Part shown: positions 24,261 to 33,443 of the stretch, piece after piece | Position numbering within the stretch: position 1 is the stretch's first letter | Layout of the letters: every line of letters begins with the position of its first letter | From: Carettochelys insculpta | Taxonomy: Eukaryota > Chordata > Testudines > Carettochelyidae | Reading direction: 5' to 3' | NCBI RefSeq assembly: GCF_033958435.1 | Contig: NC_134137.1 | Coordinates: 105,844,501-105,908,500 of the forward strand | Length of the DNA: 64,000 bases | Program-made: the position numbers and the translations under genes | Notes under the pieces: generated by a model | What the model was told of the DNA's origin: nothing | Databases searched by the model: none | Seen by the model: only the letters and a program-made list of their open reading frames with translations

Positions 24261-24712
24261 AGCTGAGTCTACACTAGCAAGTTCGTTCAAAAGATTTTTC
24301 AAAAGAAAGGGGCTCTTTTGTAAGATCCCATGGAATGTCTACACACAAAACAGGTTCTTTCGAAAGTATATCGAAAGAATGTGGTGCTCCTTTTGAAATC
24401 ACTGTTCCTTTCCCATTTCAGGAAGAGCACCCTCTTTTGAAAGCTTTTTTTTCAAAAGAATACATGTGTAGACACTCTGCAGACCCTCTTTTTCCGAAAG
24501 AGCAGCCCTCCTGGGGCTTGATGTTTTGATCCTTGTGTTGCTCTTTTGAAAGAGTGGGGGCTGTGTGGATGCTCTCTTTCGAAAGAGCAGATTGTTCTTT
24601 TGATCCGCTTTTCTGTGTGTGGACGCACTCCTTTGAAATACTTGTAAGTGCTTTTGGAAGAGATTTTCCAGGAGAGCTTCTTTTGAAAGATCTCTGTAGT
24701 ATAGATGTAGCC
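24261..24712 (+). mobile_element. MITE, TTTCGAAAGA-rich family, copy 1
   Basis: The left tip is AGCTGAGTCTACACTAGCAA; the right tip read inward is GGCTACATCTATACTACAGA. The triplet AGA flanks both ends (24258-24260 and 24713-24715), a 3-bp duplication as in Harbinger-type elements. The interior is dominated by variants of CTTTTGAAAGAG. It is the same family as 30158-30656. Confidence 0.6.
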
Positions 24713-24845
24713 AGAGTTTCTCTTTATATGCAGGGTACCAAAGACATCAAAGGCAATTTTTAAAGAATTGTATTAAAAAAGTTGTTTTTAAAGGACCCTT
24801 TGAAAACTGTCTGGCATAAAGTTTTCCTTTTTGAAATGAAAAAAA

Positions 24846-25895
24846 GTTCTTCTTCGAGTGATGTCCCCATGGGTACTCCACTGTAGGTGCTGGGCTCATA
24901 CCAGCGCTGCAGATCTCAGCCTCTTTTAGCTGTATCCAGCTGGTCTGTACATGCGCTGCTGCTGCGTCTCTCTGTTCGCGCTCTTTTGATCATGTGCACA
25001 GACCTGCTCAAGCCCGTTCCCCAAAACTGCTCCAGAATGTGAAAAAACAGACAACCGGGCACACTCTGAAGTGAGGAGGAGGGTGGGAAGTGGAGCACCC
25101 ACGGGGATACATACACATCTTGAAGAACAATAGTTACTGCCCCCAGGTGAGTAACTTCACTTTCTTCTTTGAGTGAGGTCCCCGTGGGTGCTTCACTGTA
25201 GGTGGCTGACAAGCAGTTCCCCACTGATTGAGGGGTGTGAAGGAGTCACCGTGCGATTGAGATGGAGAGGATCGCTGAGGCCAGTGAAGTGTCTGTGGCC
25301 CATAGGTTCTGAATTGCATAATCCCTCATGAAAGTGTTGTGAGATGACCATGTAGCTGCTCTGCAGATGTCTCTGAGGGGAGCCCCCTTCAAGAAAACCA
25401 TAGAAGCTGCCACGGCGCTCGTGGAATGAGCTCACAGTTGGGTCGGAAGAGGCAACCTACTGGTAGCATAGCACTGGATAATGCATGCCATGATGATGCG
25501 TGCTATGTGTTGAGATGAGAGGCATCCACCCTTGGAGAGTTCTGCTAGGGAGACTTTCAGTCGGTCCATTCTCTGCAAGGATTTGAACTGCTTTATGTAA
25601 AAGGCAAGCGCTCTGTGCACGTCCAAAGAGTGCAGCACTATTTCCTGTGGCAATGCATGTGGGTTAGGATAAAAAGCATGTAGGATTATTGGTTCATTGA
25701 TGTGAAAGTTTGAACAAACTTTTGTGATGAAAGCTGAGTTATGTCTGAGGATCACTCCATCCTTAGTGAAAATAGCATATGGCAGTCCCACCATGAGCGC
25801 TGACATCTCATTAACTGTATGTGGATATGATAGCAAGAAGGAACACCACCTTCTTGGTAAGTAACTTGAGGAAAGTGGTGCATTGTGGTGGATTA
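24846..25895 (-). mobile_element. DIRS retrotransposon, 3' part (5'-truncated), second family
   Basis: Reading the minus strand, a broken tyrosine recombinase (25836 to about 25240) is followed by an internal complementary region at about 25105-25215. It has the same layout as the intact element: the reverse of a left tip, a TTT/AAA core at 25161-25163, then the reverse of a right tip. A right terminal repeat ends near 24846 at TTCTTCTTCGAGTG. The order matches the intact DIRS at 30765-36873, but sequence divergence shows a separate family or an older copy. Confidence 0.75.
25240..25870 (-). pseudogene. DIRS tyrosine recombinase, C-terminal part, frameshifted
   Basis: The open piece 25432-25836 aligns with the intact recombinase. 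NFHINEPIILHAFYPNPH corresponds to EFHINEPIVLPSFYPKPH. LDVHRALAFYIKQFKSLQRM corresponds to LDVRRALAFYVDRTKSFRKT, and GGCLSSQHIARII to GESLSSQRISKHI. After 25436 the frame shifts; the HxxR region and the tyrosine region (ICRAATWSS equivalent, near 25340-25370) are only readable in another frame. The N-terminal core-binding domain is missing through 5' truncation. It is non-functional. Confidence 0.75.
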
Positions 25896-26241
25896 AGTTT
25901 TCCTTTCTTGTATGTGCATTGTGTTTGACCTATTAAAGTCAAATGTTATGATTTTTTTTAAAATGAGAATTTAAAAGGCGCGTCTGTGGTGATGTTTGAT
26001 ATGTTAAAGGAGAAGATCTTTAGCGAGATGATGACTGGTTTTGCTTTTGTTGGGTATGTTGTAGGTTATTTATAGTAAGAATACTTGCTTTATGTGTCAG
26101 AGAGTCCAATGACTGATGTATCATAATACTTTATATGGAAAGTACCAAGTATACTTGCGTTCTTCTGCATATTTCACCTTTCTCATGGAGAGTATTCTTT
26201 TGATAGTGGAGAAAATATTTTTGTTTTACAATTCTTTACAG

Positions 26242-26325
26242 GCAAAAATTCGGCAACGGATGGTAGAAGCTAGTATTAGAACTGGATTGCCAAGATTTCA
26301 TCATTTGCAAAGCGGACTAAAATAG
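26242..26325 (+). CDS. Candidate terminal coding exon of an unknown host gene
   Basis: A pyrimidine-rich tract and acceptor (TTCTTTACAG, ending 26241) are followed by 27 sense codons and TAG. The peptide is AKIRQRMVEASI ... FHHLQSGLK. The composition is charged and protein-like, and unlike the transposon products around it. The flanking sequence is not a recognised repeat. If real, the gene lies on the plus strand and its other exons are upstream, possibly outside the window, with long repeat-filled introns. No family was recognised. It could also be chance, since the evidence is one splice site and a short open frame. Confidence 0.35.
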   Translation, partial: AKIRQRMVEASIRTGLPRFHHLQSGLK

Positions 26326-26660
26326 AAGTGGTAATGCAAATGAGAGCATCTTTGGCATATGGGATCTCTGTTCCATATCCAGTCACGATTCTTTACACAG
26401 CTGTTATACCACTGCATTCTGTAAAAAGACACTGTATGCAATATTTCTCTGAAAGTTTCCAGGTTTGCAGGCTTTAATTTGAGTTTACAGAAATAACTGA
26501 TGTGTAACATGTATAACTGCAGTATTAGATCAGTGGCGAGCAACCTGTGGCCCACGGACCCACTGGCTGCCCCCTTCCTCCATGCATCTCTTGTGTATCA
26601 GGATACCAGAACCCCACGCTCCCCTGCCTTCCCATTCTCTTCTAGCATTTTCAGAATACA

Positions 26661-27322
26661 CGAATCACCTACACGTGGTGAGCGCTATTTCGAAGTTGAA
26701 ATCGACGTAAGACGGTGAGATGTCGAAGTCGCTATCCCCAACAGGAGATGGGAATAGCGCCCTACTTCGACGTTGAACGTCGAAGTAGGGCACGTGTAGA
26801 CAATCTGTGTCCCGCAACATCAAAATAGCAGGGTCCGCCATGGCGGCCATCAGCTGAGGGGTTGAGAGACACTCTCTCCAGCCCCTGCAGGGCTCTGTGG
26901 TCACCGTGTGCAGCAGCCCTTAGCCCAGGGCTTCTGGCCACTGCTGCTGCAGCTGGGGATCCATGCTGCGTGCACAGGGTCTGCAACCAGTTGTCGGCTC
27001 TGTGGATCTTGTGCTGTTTAGTCAAGTGTATCTGGGAGGGGCCCTTTAAGAGAGCGGCTTGCTGTTGCCCCGGAAGTGCTAGTCCACCCTGTGACCCTGT
27101 CTGCAGCTGTTCCTGGCACCCTTATTTCGATGTGGGCCGCTTTGGTGTGTAGACGCTCCCCTGCAGCGCCTACTTCGATGTAGTGCTGCCCAACATTGAC
27201 GTTGAACGTCGACGGCACCAGCCCTGGAGGACGTGTAGACGCTATTCATCAAAATAGCTTATTTCGATTTCGCTACATCGAAATAAGCTGTTTCGATGTA
27301 GCATACCCATGTAGACGTAGCT
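26661..27322. mobile_element. Non-autonomous deletion derivative of the Harbinger at 38979-43589
   Basis: The left about 270 bp (CGCTATTTCGAAGTTGAA, GCCATGGCGGCCATCAGCTG, GGGGTTGAGAGACACTCTCT) align with 39058-39260. The right about 330 bp (GTATCTGGGAGGGGCCCTTT onward, ending GTAGACGTAGCT) align with 43325-43589. Both genes and the middle 4 kb are absent. The right tip matches; the outermost left 8 bases have diverged, so the left boundary is approximate. Confidence 0.7.
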
Positions 27323-27464
27323 TCTGAGGCAAGAATTCTGGCAAAATAAGAACAGCTTTAGAGACCAGGAGACTGGATGGGTATTGCGACAACATGCTCT
27401 ATTTATCTCAAACTGGGCAGCAACAGTGAACATTATCAACACTGATATGTTACAGAAATATAGG

Positions 27465-27594
27465 GCCATGTCTACACTAGGAAGCTCTTTTGAAATACCT
27501 AAAATTGAGTTAACTTCCAAAATAACTAAATAGAAATAGTGTGTCCACACTACCACTATTTCAAAACAACTGTTTCAGAATAAGTGGTACTGCT
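27465..27594. repeat. MITE fragment
   Basis: It begins GGGCCATGTCTACACTAGGA, a tip of the local Harbinger-like type, with CTTTTGAAA-type interior words. The partner end was not found, so it is truncated or fused to the next element. Confidence 0.35.
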
Positions 27595-29960
27595 CATCTA
27601 CATCTACACTACAGTGCTCTTTTGAAAGACAAGCTTTTGGAACGTATCCCCCAGAAGATCGTCTTTCGAAAGAGCACATATATGCCCAGAAACTCTATCT
27701 GCTCTTTTGAAAGATGGCTCCGCCCTTTCAAAAGAGAGCATCCACACAGCTATTCTTTCAAAAGAATGGAGCAGGAAATGCTGCAGATGGGGTCACATGG
27801 CCCCTAAGCCTTTCTGCGTCTAGCCAGCTGCTCACTTAAAGGGCCCCTCACAAACACTCCTGCCCTGCACACACTGAGATCTGCTGAGTTGCCAAAAGTC
27901 CCACAGAGCCCAAGCAGAGACCTGACGGCCAGCAACACCACATGGATCCCCAGCAGCAACTCCAGGCAAGTTTGGGGATCCTGGAGCCCATCCACCTGGG
28001 ATCCTGTCAGTGGCTCCCCACCAAAGTGACCCAGCGCCTCTGGAGCCCCCCAACAGCTCCAGCTGGTGGAAATGTCTGTTGATGGGGGACTGGGATGAAG
28101 CAGGATGGCTCCAGAATTTCCTCATGAGCAAGTGGATCTTCTAGGAGCTGTGCCATTGGCTTGCCCCCACCCTGAGACACAAGGACACCCCCATAAGGCC
28201 CTCCCATTTGAAAAACACATCACGATTACCCTCTGGAAGCTGGCCACCCCAGACAGCTACTGATCTGTGGGACACCAGTTCGGGGTGGGCATGGCCACCG
28301 CTGGGGCTGTCCTCATGGAGATAAGGCATGCCCAGGTCACACACCAGTCACAGGGAGTGGGTAGGGCCCTGAGTGGCTGGGAGCTTGGGCGCAGGGTCCA
28401 GGAGGGAGCATGAGGGCAGGAGCTGGGCACTCCCCATCACACCCTCATGAGAGCGCAAGCCCTCCCTCCCATGCAGGTCGTCCATGCCATTAATGCGATG
28501 CTGCTCCACAGGGTTGTCCATGTGAGGGACGTGGATGTGGCCATTGTGGGATTCACTGAGGTCGGCTTCCCGCATTGCTTCGGCACCCTGGATGGGACGC
28601 GTATCCCTATCCGTGCCCCAGGACACAGCACCGGTTGATATTTGAACAGGAAGGGCTACTGCTCATTAGTGCTCCAGGTGCTCGTGGACTCGAAGGGCTG
28701 CTTCATGGATGTTTATGTGGGTTGAGTGTGCCAGACACATGATGCCCATGTGTTCTGGAACTCCAGACTCTGCAACCACATGGAGGCCGGGACATACATC
28801 CCCCAGTGGGAGCTCCCAGTCAGAGAGGTCACCGTGCCCCTCTACATGGTGGCATATGCTGCATACTCACTGCAGACCTGGCTGATGCAGCTGTACTCTG
28901 GCTACCCCGACCCCACCCTGAACCAGGCCCACAGTGTGGTCGAGTGGACCTTCGGGTGCCTGAAGGGCCATTTCAACTGGCTCCTTATGTGCCTGGAGGT
29001 CTAGCTGTGGAATGTCCCCAGGAGATGGGCACCTGCTGCGCCCTCCACAGCATTGTGGAGAGAGAGGCCTTCCCCCAGGGGCTTGTGGCTGACTCTGGAC
29101 ACAGCTATGAAGAGCTGGCTGCTGCCCCAAGTCAACAGGCCCACCAGAACGGAGTCTGCATCAGGGAGGCCCTCTGTGAGAGCTTTGCTCATGGGCCCCA
29201 GTGACCCCCACCACCCACAGGCACCCCCTCACCATCCACCGCTCAGCCCTCACACGTATCCACCGCTCACCATGCACCCATGAAGAGCACGGAACTTGGG
29301 GAAGGTAGAAAAATAAAAAAATTAATGAAAACTTTTGTGATTGTCCTAATGCAAAAAGTGCCATTAACTATTTACAATGGGGATGGGGAGCAACCTATGT
29401 ACATGGGGCGCTGTGGACGGGGGGAACCTTAACCTGGAGTGGGGAAGGGGGACATCAGTCCAGGGCAGGAGTGGAAGAGTGCAAGCCCCATAGGCCCCAG
29501 GGTCCTCTCCCTCTCTGGGTTCAGGGTCCATGGCAGGGCTGGGATGGGGCAGGCAGCATGGGGAGGTAGGGCCGTGGGAGGGCTTCAGCGAGTTTGGGGT
29601 TGGCAGATGGTTCTGTGGGGGGCAGCAGGTGGTTTGGTGGGGGGGTGACAAGGCAGGCGAGGTGGGCTTATGTGCTCCCTCAGGATGGCTGTGTCATGTC
29701 CCTGAGGTTCACCATGAGGTCATCCCAGGCCACGCTTCATCACACCATGTCCTCATCCTCCAGGCAGCGATGCCACTTGGTCCTCTTGGCCTGGTGGTGA
29801 CTGGTGGTGGTGTCCCCCGACTGCCTCTGTGATCTCAGGTTGTGGGCCCACTGTGCTGCTGATGGGGTGGTGGTGCCTGGGCCCTTTCCACAGCCTCGGG
29901 TGGCCTGTCCAGCACTATGGAGGAGACAGGACTCTCCCGGCCCTCTGATGGTGCGGTTGT
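27595..29960. mobile_element. Decayed autonomous-type Harbinger, second family
   Basis: A left tip of the CATCTACACTACAGTGC type is followed by TTTCGAAAGAG-rich sequence, a plus-strand transposase pseudogene (27942-29204), an AATAAA-like signal near 29312, and about 650 bp of G/C-rich sequence. In the intact element this last position holds the converging Myb-like gene, but no Myb block could be read here. The right tip was not found, so the end near 29960 is a guess from composition. Confidence 0.45.
27942..29204 (+). pseudogene. Harbinger DDE transposase pseudogene
   Basis: It starts with MDPQQQLQ, matching the polyQ start of the intact transposase. Exon 1 (to about 28321) is full of stops. 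The intron position is conserved: the donor has decayed (ATAAGG) and the acceptor CATGCAG ends at 28476. Exon 2 keeps VVHAINAMLLHRVVHVRD, GFPHCFGTLDGTRIPI with the first catalytic Asp, and THDAHVFWNSRLC with the second. VVEWTFGCLKGHF carries the Glu. Stops occur at 28636 and 28723 and a frameshift near 28990. About eight residues before the Glu motif are missing. It is dead, but useful as an independent check of the gene model at 41864-43275. Confidence 0.75.
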
Positions 29961-30157
29961 GTGGATAAAAAGGGAGAGACTGATGGGCGAGAAATTACTA
30001 TTTGTGGGCAGCTTCTTGGGGTTATTTTGTTAAAATTTGTTTGCATGCTTGCTTTATTTGTTCCGTAATCTGCTTTGATCCATTTGCTATTCCTTATGTT
30101 CATTTAAAATCTATCTTCCGTGGTCAAGAAACTTGTTTTGTGGTTTCTAAACCTAGA

Positions 30158-30656
30158 GGCTGTGTCTACACTAGCAAGTTTTTTCGAAAGATTTTTTGAA
30201 AGAAAGGGGCTCTTTCGAAAGAGCCCATGCAGTGTTTACATAACAGAAAGTGTTCTTTCAAAACAATGGAGCGCTCCTTTTGAAATCGCTCTTCCTATCC
30301 TGTTTCAGGAAGACCGCCCACTTTTGAAAGCTTCTTTTGAAAGAAAACATGTAGACGCTCCACAGCTCCCACTCTTTTTTTTTTTTTGAAATAGGTGTTG
30401 TCATGGGGCCTGATTTTTCAATCCTTGGCCCATTCTTTTGAAAGAGCAGGGGCTGTGTGGATGCTCTTTCGGAAGGGCAGATCACTCTTTTGATCTGTGT
30501 TTTTTTTTTTGTGCATGGACACTCCCTTTTGAAAGTGCAGATCATTCTTTTGATCCGCTTTTTTGTGTGTGGACGCACTCTTTCGAAAGAAGTTCTTTCA
30601 GAAGAGATCTTCCAGAAGGGCTTCTTTTGAAATAACTCTGTAGTGTAGCTATAGCC
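30158..30656 (+). mobile_element. MITE, TTTCGAAAGA-rich family, copy 2
   Basis: The left tip is GGCTGTGTCTACACTAGCAA; the right tip read inward is GGCTATAGCTACACTACAGA. The flanking triplets are AGA and AGG. It aligns along its length with 24261-24712 but carries an extra internal unit: GCAGATCA-CTCTTTTGATC plus a GTGGACAC spacer is present twice (about 30478-30536 and 30537-30585). Confidence 0.6.
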
Positions 30657-30777
30657 AGGTTGTGTAATTCATAATGAAGGGTAGGGAGTAGGAGGGGAAG
30701 AAGCCGTGCATATCTTCTTCCACATTGAGGGAGGAGGCAAATTCGAGCATGCTTATGCTATAAGTTTCTTCTTCGAG

Positions 30778-30929
30778 TGTCCCCGTGGGTGCTCCACAAT
30801 AGGTGACGGGCTTGCCCGGCGCCGCAGATCAGATCTTCCAAGCAGTCTCTGCCGGACCGCGCATGCGCCGGCGCGCGCCGCTCCCTTGCGCGCTCCTGGC
30901 CACGTGCGCGATCCGGTCCCCGCCAGTTC
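30778..30929 (+). repeat. DIRS left inverted terminal repeat
   Basis: It starts TGTCCCCGTGGGTGCTCCAC and runs through a very CpG-rich block (GCGCATGCGCCGGCGCGC). It is reverse-complementary to 36679-36830 with about two differences in 152 bases. Together with 30765-30777 it forms the left tip. Confidence 0.9.
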
Positions 30930-31256
30930 CTCTTAACCGCCGTCGGCTGCAGACGGAATCCGACTAGGCTAAGGCCAAATAGCGTATTCAACGACTTTAT
31001 CTGTTTTCTTTCAAAGTTTTTCAGATACTTAGGCTACTATGAGTTAGCCGGTTGTTATTTTGCAAAAAAAAAAAAAAAGAGCAAACAACAACAAACAAAC
31101 TACGAGCGGGACAGCTTCAGCCAGTCCCAGTAACAAGCGCCGGAGGCCAGGAGCTACGGCCATCAGCCCTCCTGCTGAGGCAGGCCATGGGACGGGGAAA
31201 ACAGCACAAAGAAGGTGCTAAGTACCCACTTAATAAAACTCAAAGACTCACCAACA

Positions 31257-33443
31257 ATGTCCTCTTCAGGCTTTAAAAAATGTGAGTCCTGCCGAGAGGC
31301 GATGCCAGTGTCCGATGGGCACAGCTTATGCATAAGGTGCCTGGGGGAGTCCCATGTGGCACAAAAATGCGCCTTCTGTGCAAAATTAACGACCAGAGCA
31401 CGGAGAGACAGGGAGATGCGCATTAAAATGCTGCTTCTTGATAAGGCCCTCCAGCCAGACGTGCCGGAGCGGCTGCAGCAGGAGGGACCCTCCGGGGCCC
31501 TTAAAAGGAAAGCTGCCTCCCTCACTCCATCAGCGCAGAAACGGAGGAAAGTCTCTCCAGCCCGATCCCTGCCGGCAGCAACAGTGAGCGGGACGGGAGG
31601 AGCACGCAGCCCCCAGCCGCGGCAACAGCTGATCGGCGGCGGCACGGAGAGCCACGTGCAAACGGCTCAGCCTCCGATGATCAGCCAGCCGCCCCGCACC
31701 GCAGGCAGGGCGGCGGCTAAACAAGCGCCGGCACCGGCGGCACCGCAGGCAGCGGCACCGACCCCGGCGGAACCGGCGGTGCAGAGCGCGCAGGCACGTA
31801 GCCTGCAGGCGCAGAAGGACACCGCATGTGCGGCACCGCCTTTGAGCGTGCCTAGCACGGTGCCGACGGGGCCGGGATCCCCCGTGCGTCAGGGGGCGGA
31901 GTCACCTCCTCCAGGGAGGGGGAAGGCTGCACACAAGAGGAGGCATTGCAGCCCCTCTCCGGACAGGGCTGTGGAGCTGTTTTCTCACAGCCCTCCGCTT
32001 ACGTTGCAGACTCCAACCAGAAGGCAGGGGTCCCCCCTAGCCTACCCGGAGCCCCCTTCTCCATTTTTGCAACCAGCCTCACCCTGGATGGCACCACCTT
32101 CACCCTTCCTGGGGTTTGAACCACTGGACTATTATGCGAAGTCGCTCTCTCCAGTGTCTCGACGATCTCCCTCCCCCAGACGCAGAGGGTACACACCAAG
32201 GGAGTGGTCTAGGTCACCCTCCCAAGAACAGTGCCTATACTGCCATGGTCGCCCCTACCACGCGGGGCATACACACCATCGGCAATCTACTAGGGAAAGA
32301 TCCCCACAAACTATCTCGTACCCCCGAGGGCAATCGCGACCGGGGACAGAGACTCAAGCATCTCAAGGGAGACTGGTCATGGAACCCCGAGATTTTCCCT
32401 CGCAAACCTCTAGCGAGAGGGTGTACCATCACCAGCAGGAACCGGAAGGGTCCAGAGAGATGTACCCCAGCGGTTCCTCGCTCTCTTCCCCGGACGAGGC
32501 TACGGCCCTGGGGGTCGTCCATCCTACGGACGATCTCAAACAGTTTCAGGAGCTGTTTAAGAGGGTGGCCTTCACGCAAGGCATCCAGACAGCAGAGGTG
32601 CAAGAGAAACACCATAAGCTCCTCAAAAATTTGAGACCTCCGGCCTCTTCCAGAGTAGCAATACCGCTTGATGAAGCGATCTTAGAGTCCGCCACTACGA
32701 TATGGCAGATCCCTGCAACTATTCCGCCTGTCCAAAAGAGAGCGGATAAGAAATACTTCGTGCCGGCGAAGGGCATGGAGTTCCTGTTTAGCCACCCACA
32801 GCCAAACTCCCTGGTGGTGGAGTCCTCGCAACAAAGATCAAAAACATCTCAATTTAAAACAGGGGGAACGGACAAAGATGCCAAGAAGCTAGAGCTGTTC
32901 GGCAGAAAGGTCTACTCCTCCTCCACTTTAACGTTGCGAATGGCAAATTACGCAGCGCACTTAGCGAACCATAATTTTGACAACTATTCCAGGTTAACTT
33001 CCCTCATGGACTCGCTTCCAGAGGACAAAAAGCCGGTCCTCAAGGCCATAGTGCAAGAAGGCTACGCGGCTGCGAGGATGGGAGTTCAGATTGCTTTGGA
33101 CGTTGCGGACACGGCAGCACGTTCCACAGCAACCGCAGTGGTGATGCAAAGGGAGTCCTGGCTCCAGACCTCGGGTATACCGAGGGATCTGCAGGCGAAG
33201 ATAGTTGACCTTCCCTTCGACTCGCAGAAGCTGTTTGCTGAATCAACTGACTCGGTCCTTCATTCCAGTAAAGATTCAAGAGCCACACTCAGGACCCTGG
33301 GGATTTACACCCCCCCATTCACAAAGAAAAGGTACTACGCTCAGCAAAGGCGGTACCAGTACCAGCAACAGCGCCCCCAGTATCACAGGGGTTACGAGCA
33401 AGGGCGACATCAACAGCACCAGCAGTACAGAACTCCCAGGTGA
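31257..33443 (+). CDS. DIRS Gag-like protein (ORF1)
   Basis: This 728-codon frame probably starts at ATG 31257 (MSSSGFKKCESC); the upstream in-frame non-ATG codons extend to 31215. Near the N-terminus is a cysteine/histidine cluster (CESC ... CIRCLGESHVAQKC ... CAFC) that looks like a zinc-binding domain. A long low-complexity Pro/Ala/Ser segment follows (about residues 85-330), then a helical conserved C-terminal region (about 440-700), and a Gln/Tyr/Arg-rich tail (YQYQQQRPQYH). Gag of DIRS elements packages the RNA template in cytoplasmic particles; that role is family knowledge. The ORF is intact. Its last 239 bases overlap the RT frame. Confidence 0.85.
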   Translation: MSSSGFKKCESCREAMPVSDGHSLCIRCLGESHVAQKCAFCAKLTTRARRDREMRIKMLLLDKALQPDVPERLQQEGPSGALKRKAASLTPSAQKRRKVSPARSLPAATVSGTGGARSPQPRQQLIGGGTESHVQTAQPPMISQPPRTAGRAAAKQAPAPAAPQAAAPTPAEPAVQSAQARSLQAQKDTACAAPPLSVPSTVPTGPGSPVRQGAESPPPGRGKAAHKRRHCSPSPDRAVELFSHSPPLTLQTPTRRQGSPLAYPEPPSPFLQPASPWMAPPSPFLGFEPLDYYAKSLSPVSRRSPSPRRRGYTPREWSRSPSQEQCLYCHGRPYHAGHTHHRQSTRERSPQTISYPRGQSRPGTETQASQGRLVMEPRDFPSQTSSERVYHHQQEPEGSREMYPSGSSLSSPDEATALGVVHPTDDLKQFQELFKRVAFTQGIQTAEVQEKHHKLLKNLRPPASSRVAIPLDEAILESATTIWQIPATIPPVQKRADKKYFVPAKGMEFLFSHPQPNSLVVESSQQRSKTSQFKTGGTDKDAKKLELFGRKVYSSSTLTLRMANYAAHLANHNFDNYSRLTSLMDSLPEDKKPVLKAIVQEGYAAARMGVQIALDVADTAARSTATAVVMQRESWLQTSGIPRDLQAKIVDLPFDSQKLFAESTDSVLHSSKDSRATLRTLGIYTPPFTKKRYYAQQRRYQYQQQRPQYHRGYEQGRHQQHQQYRTPR

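Noticed and set aside
31163..31858. Long minus-strand frames (up to 160 codons) opposite gag
   Set aside because: They are shadows of the GC-rich gag coding strand with no domain, promoter or independent support.
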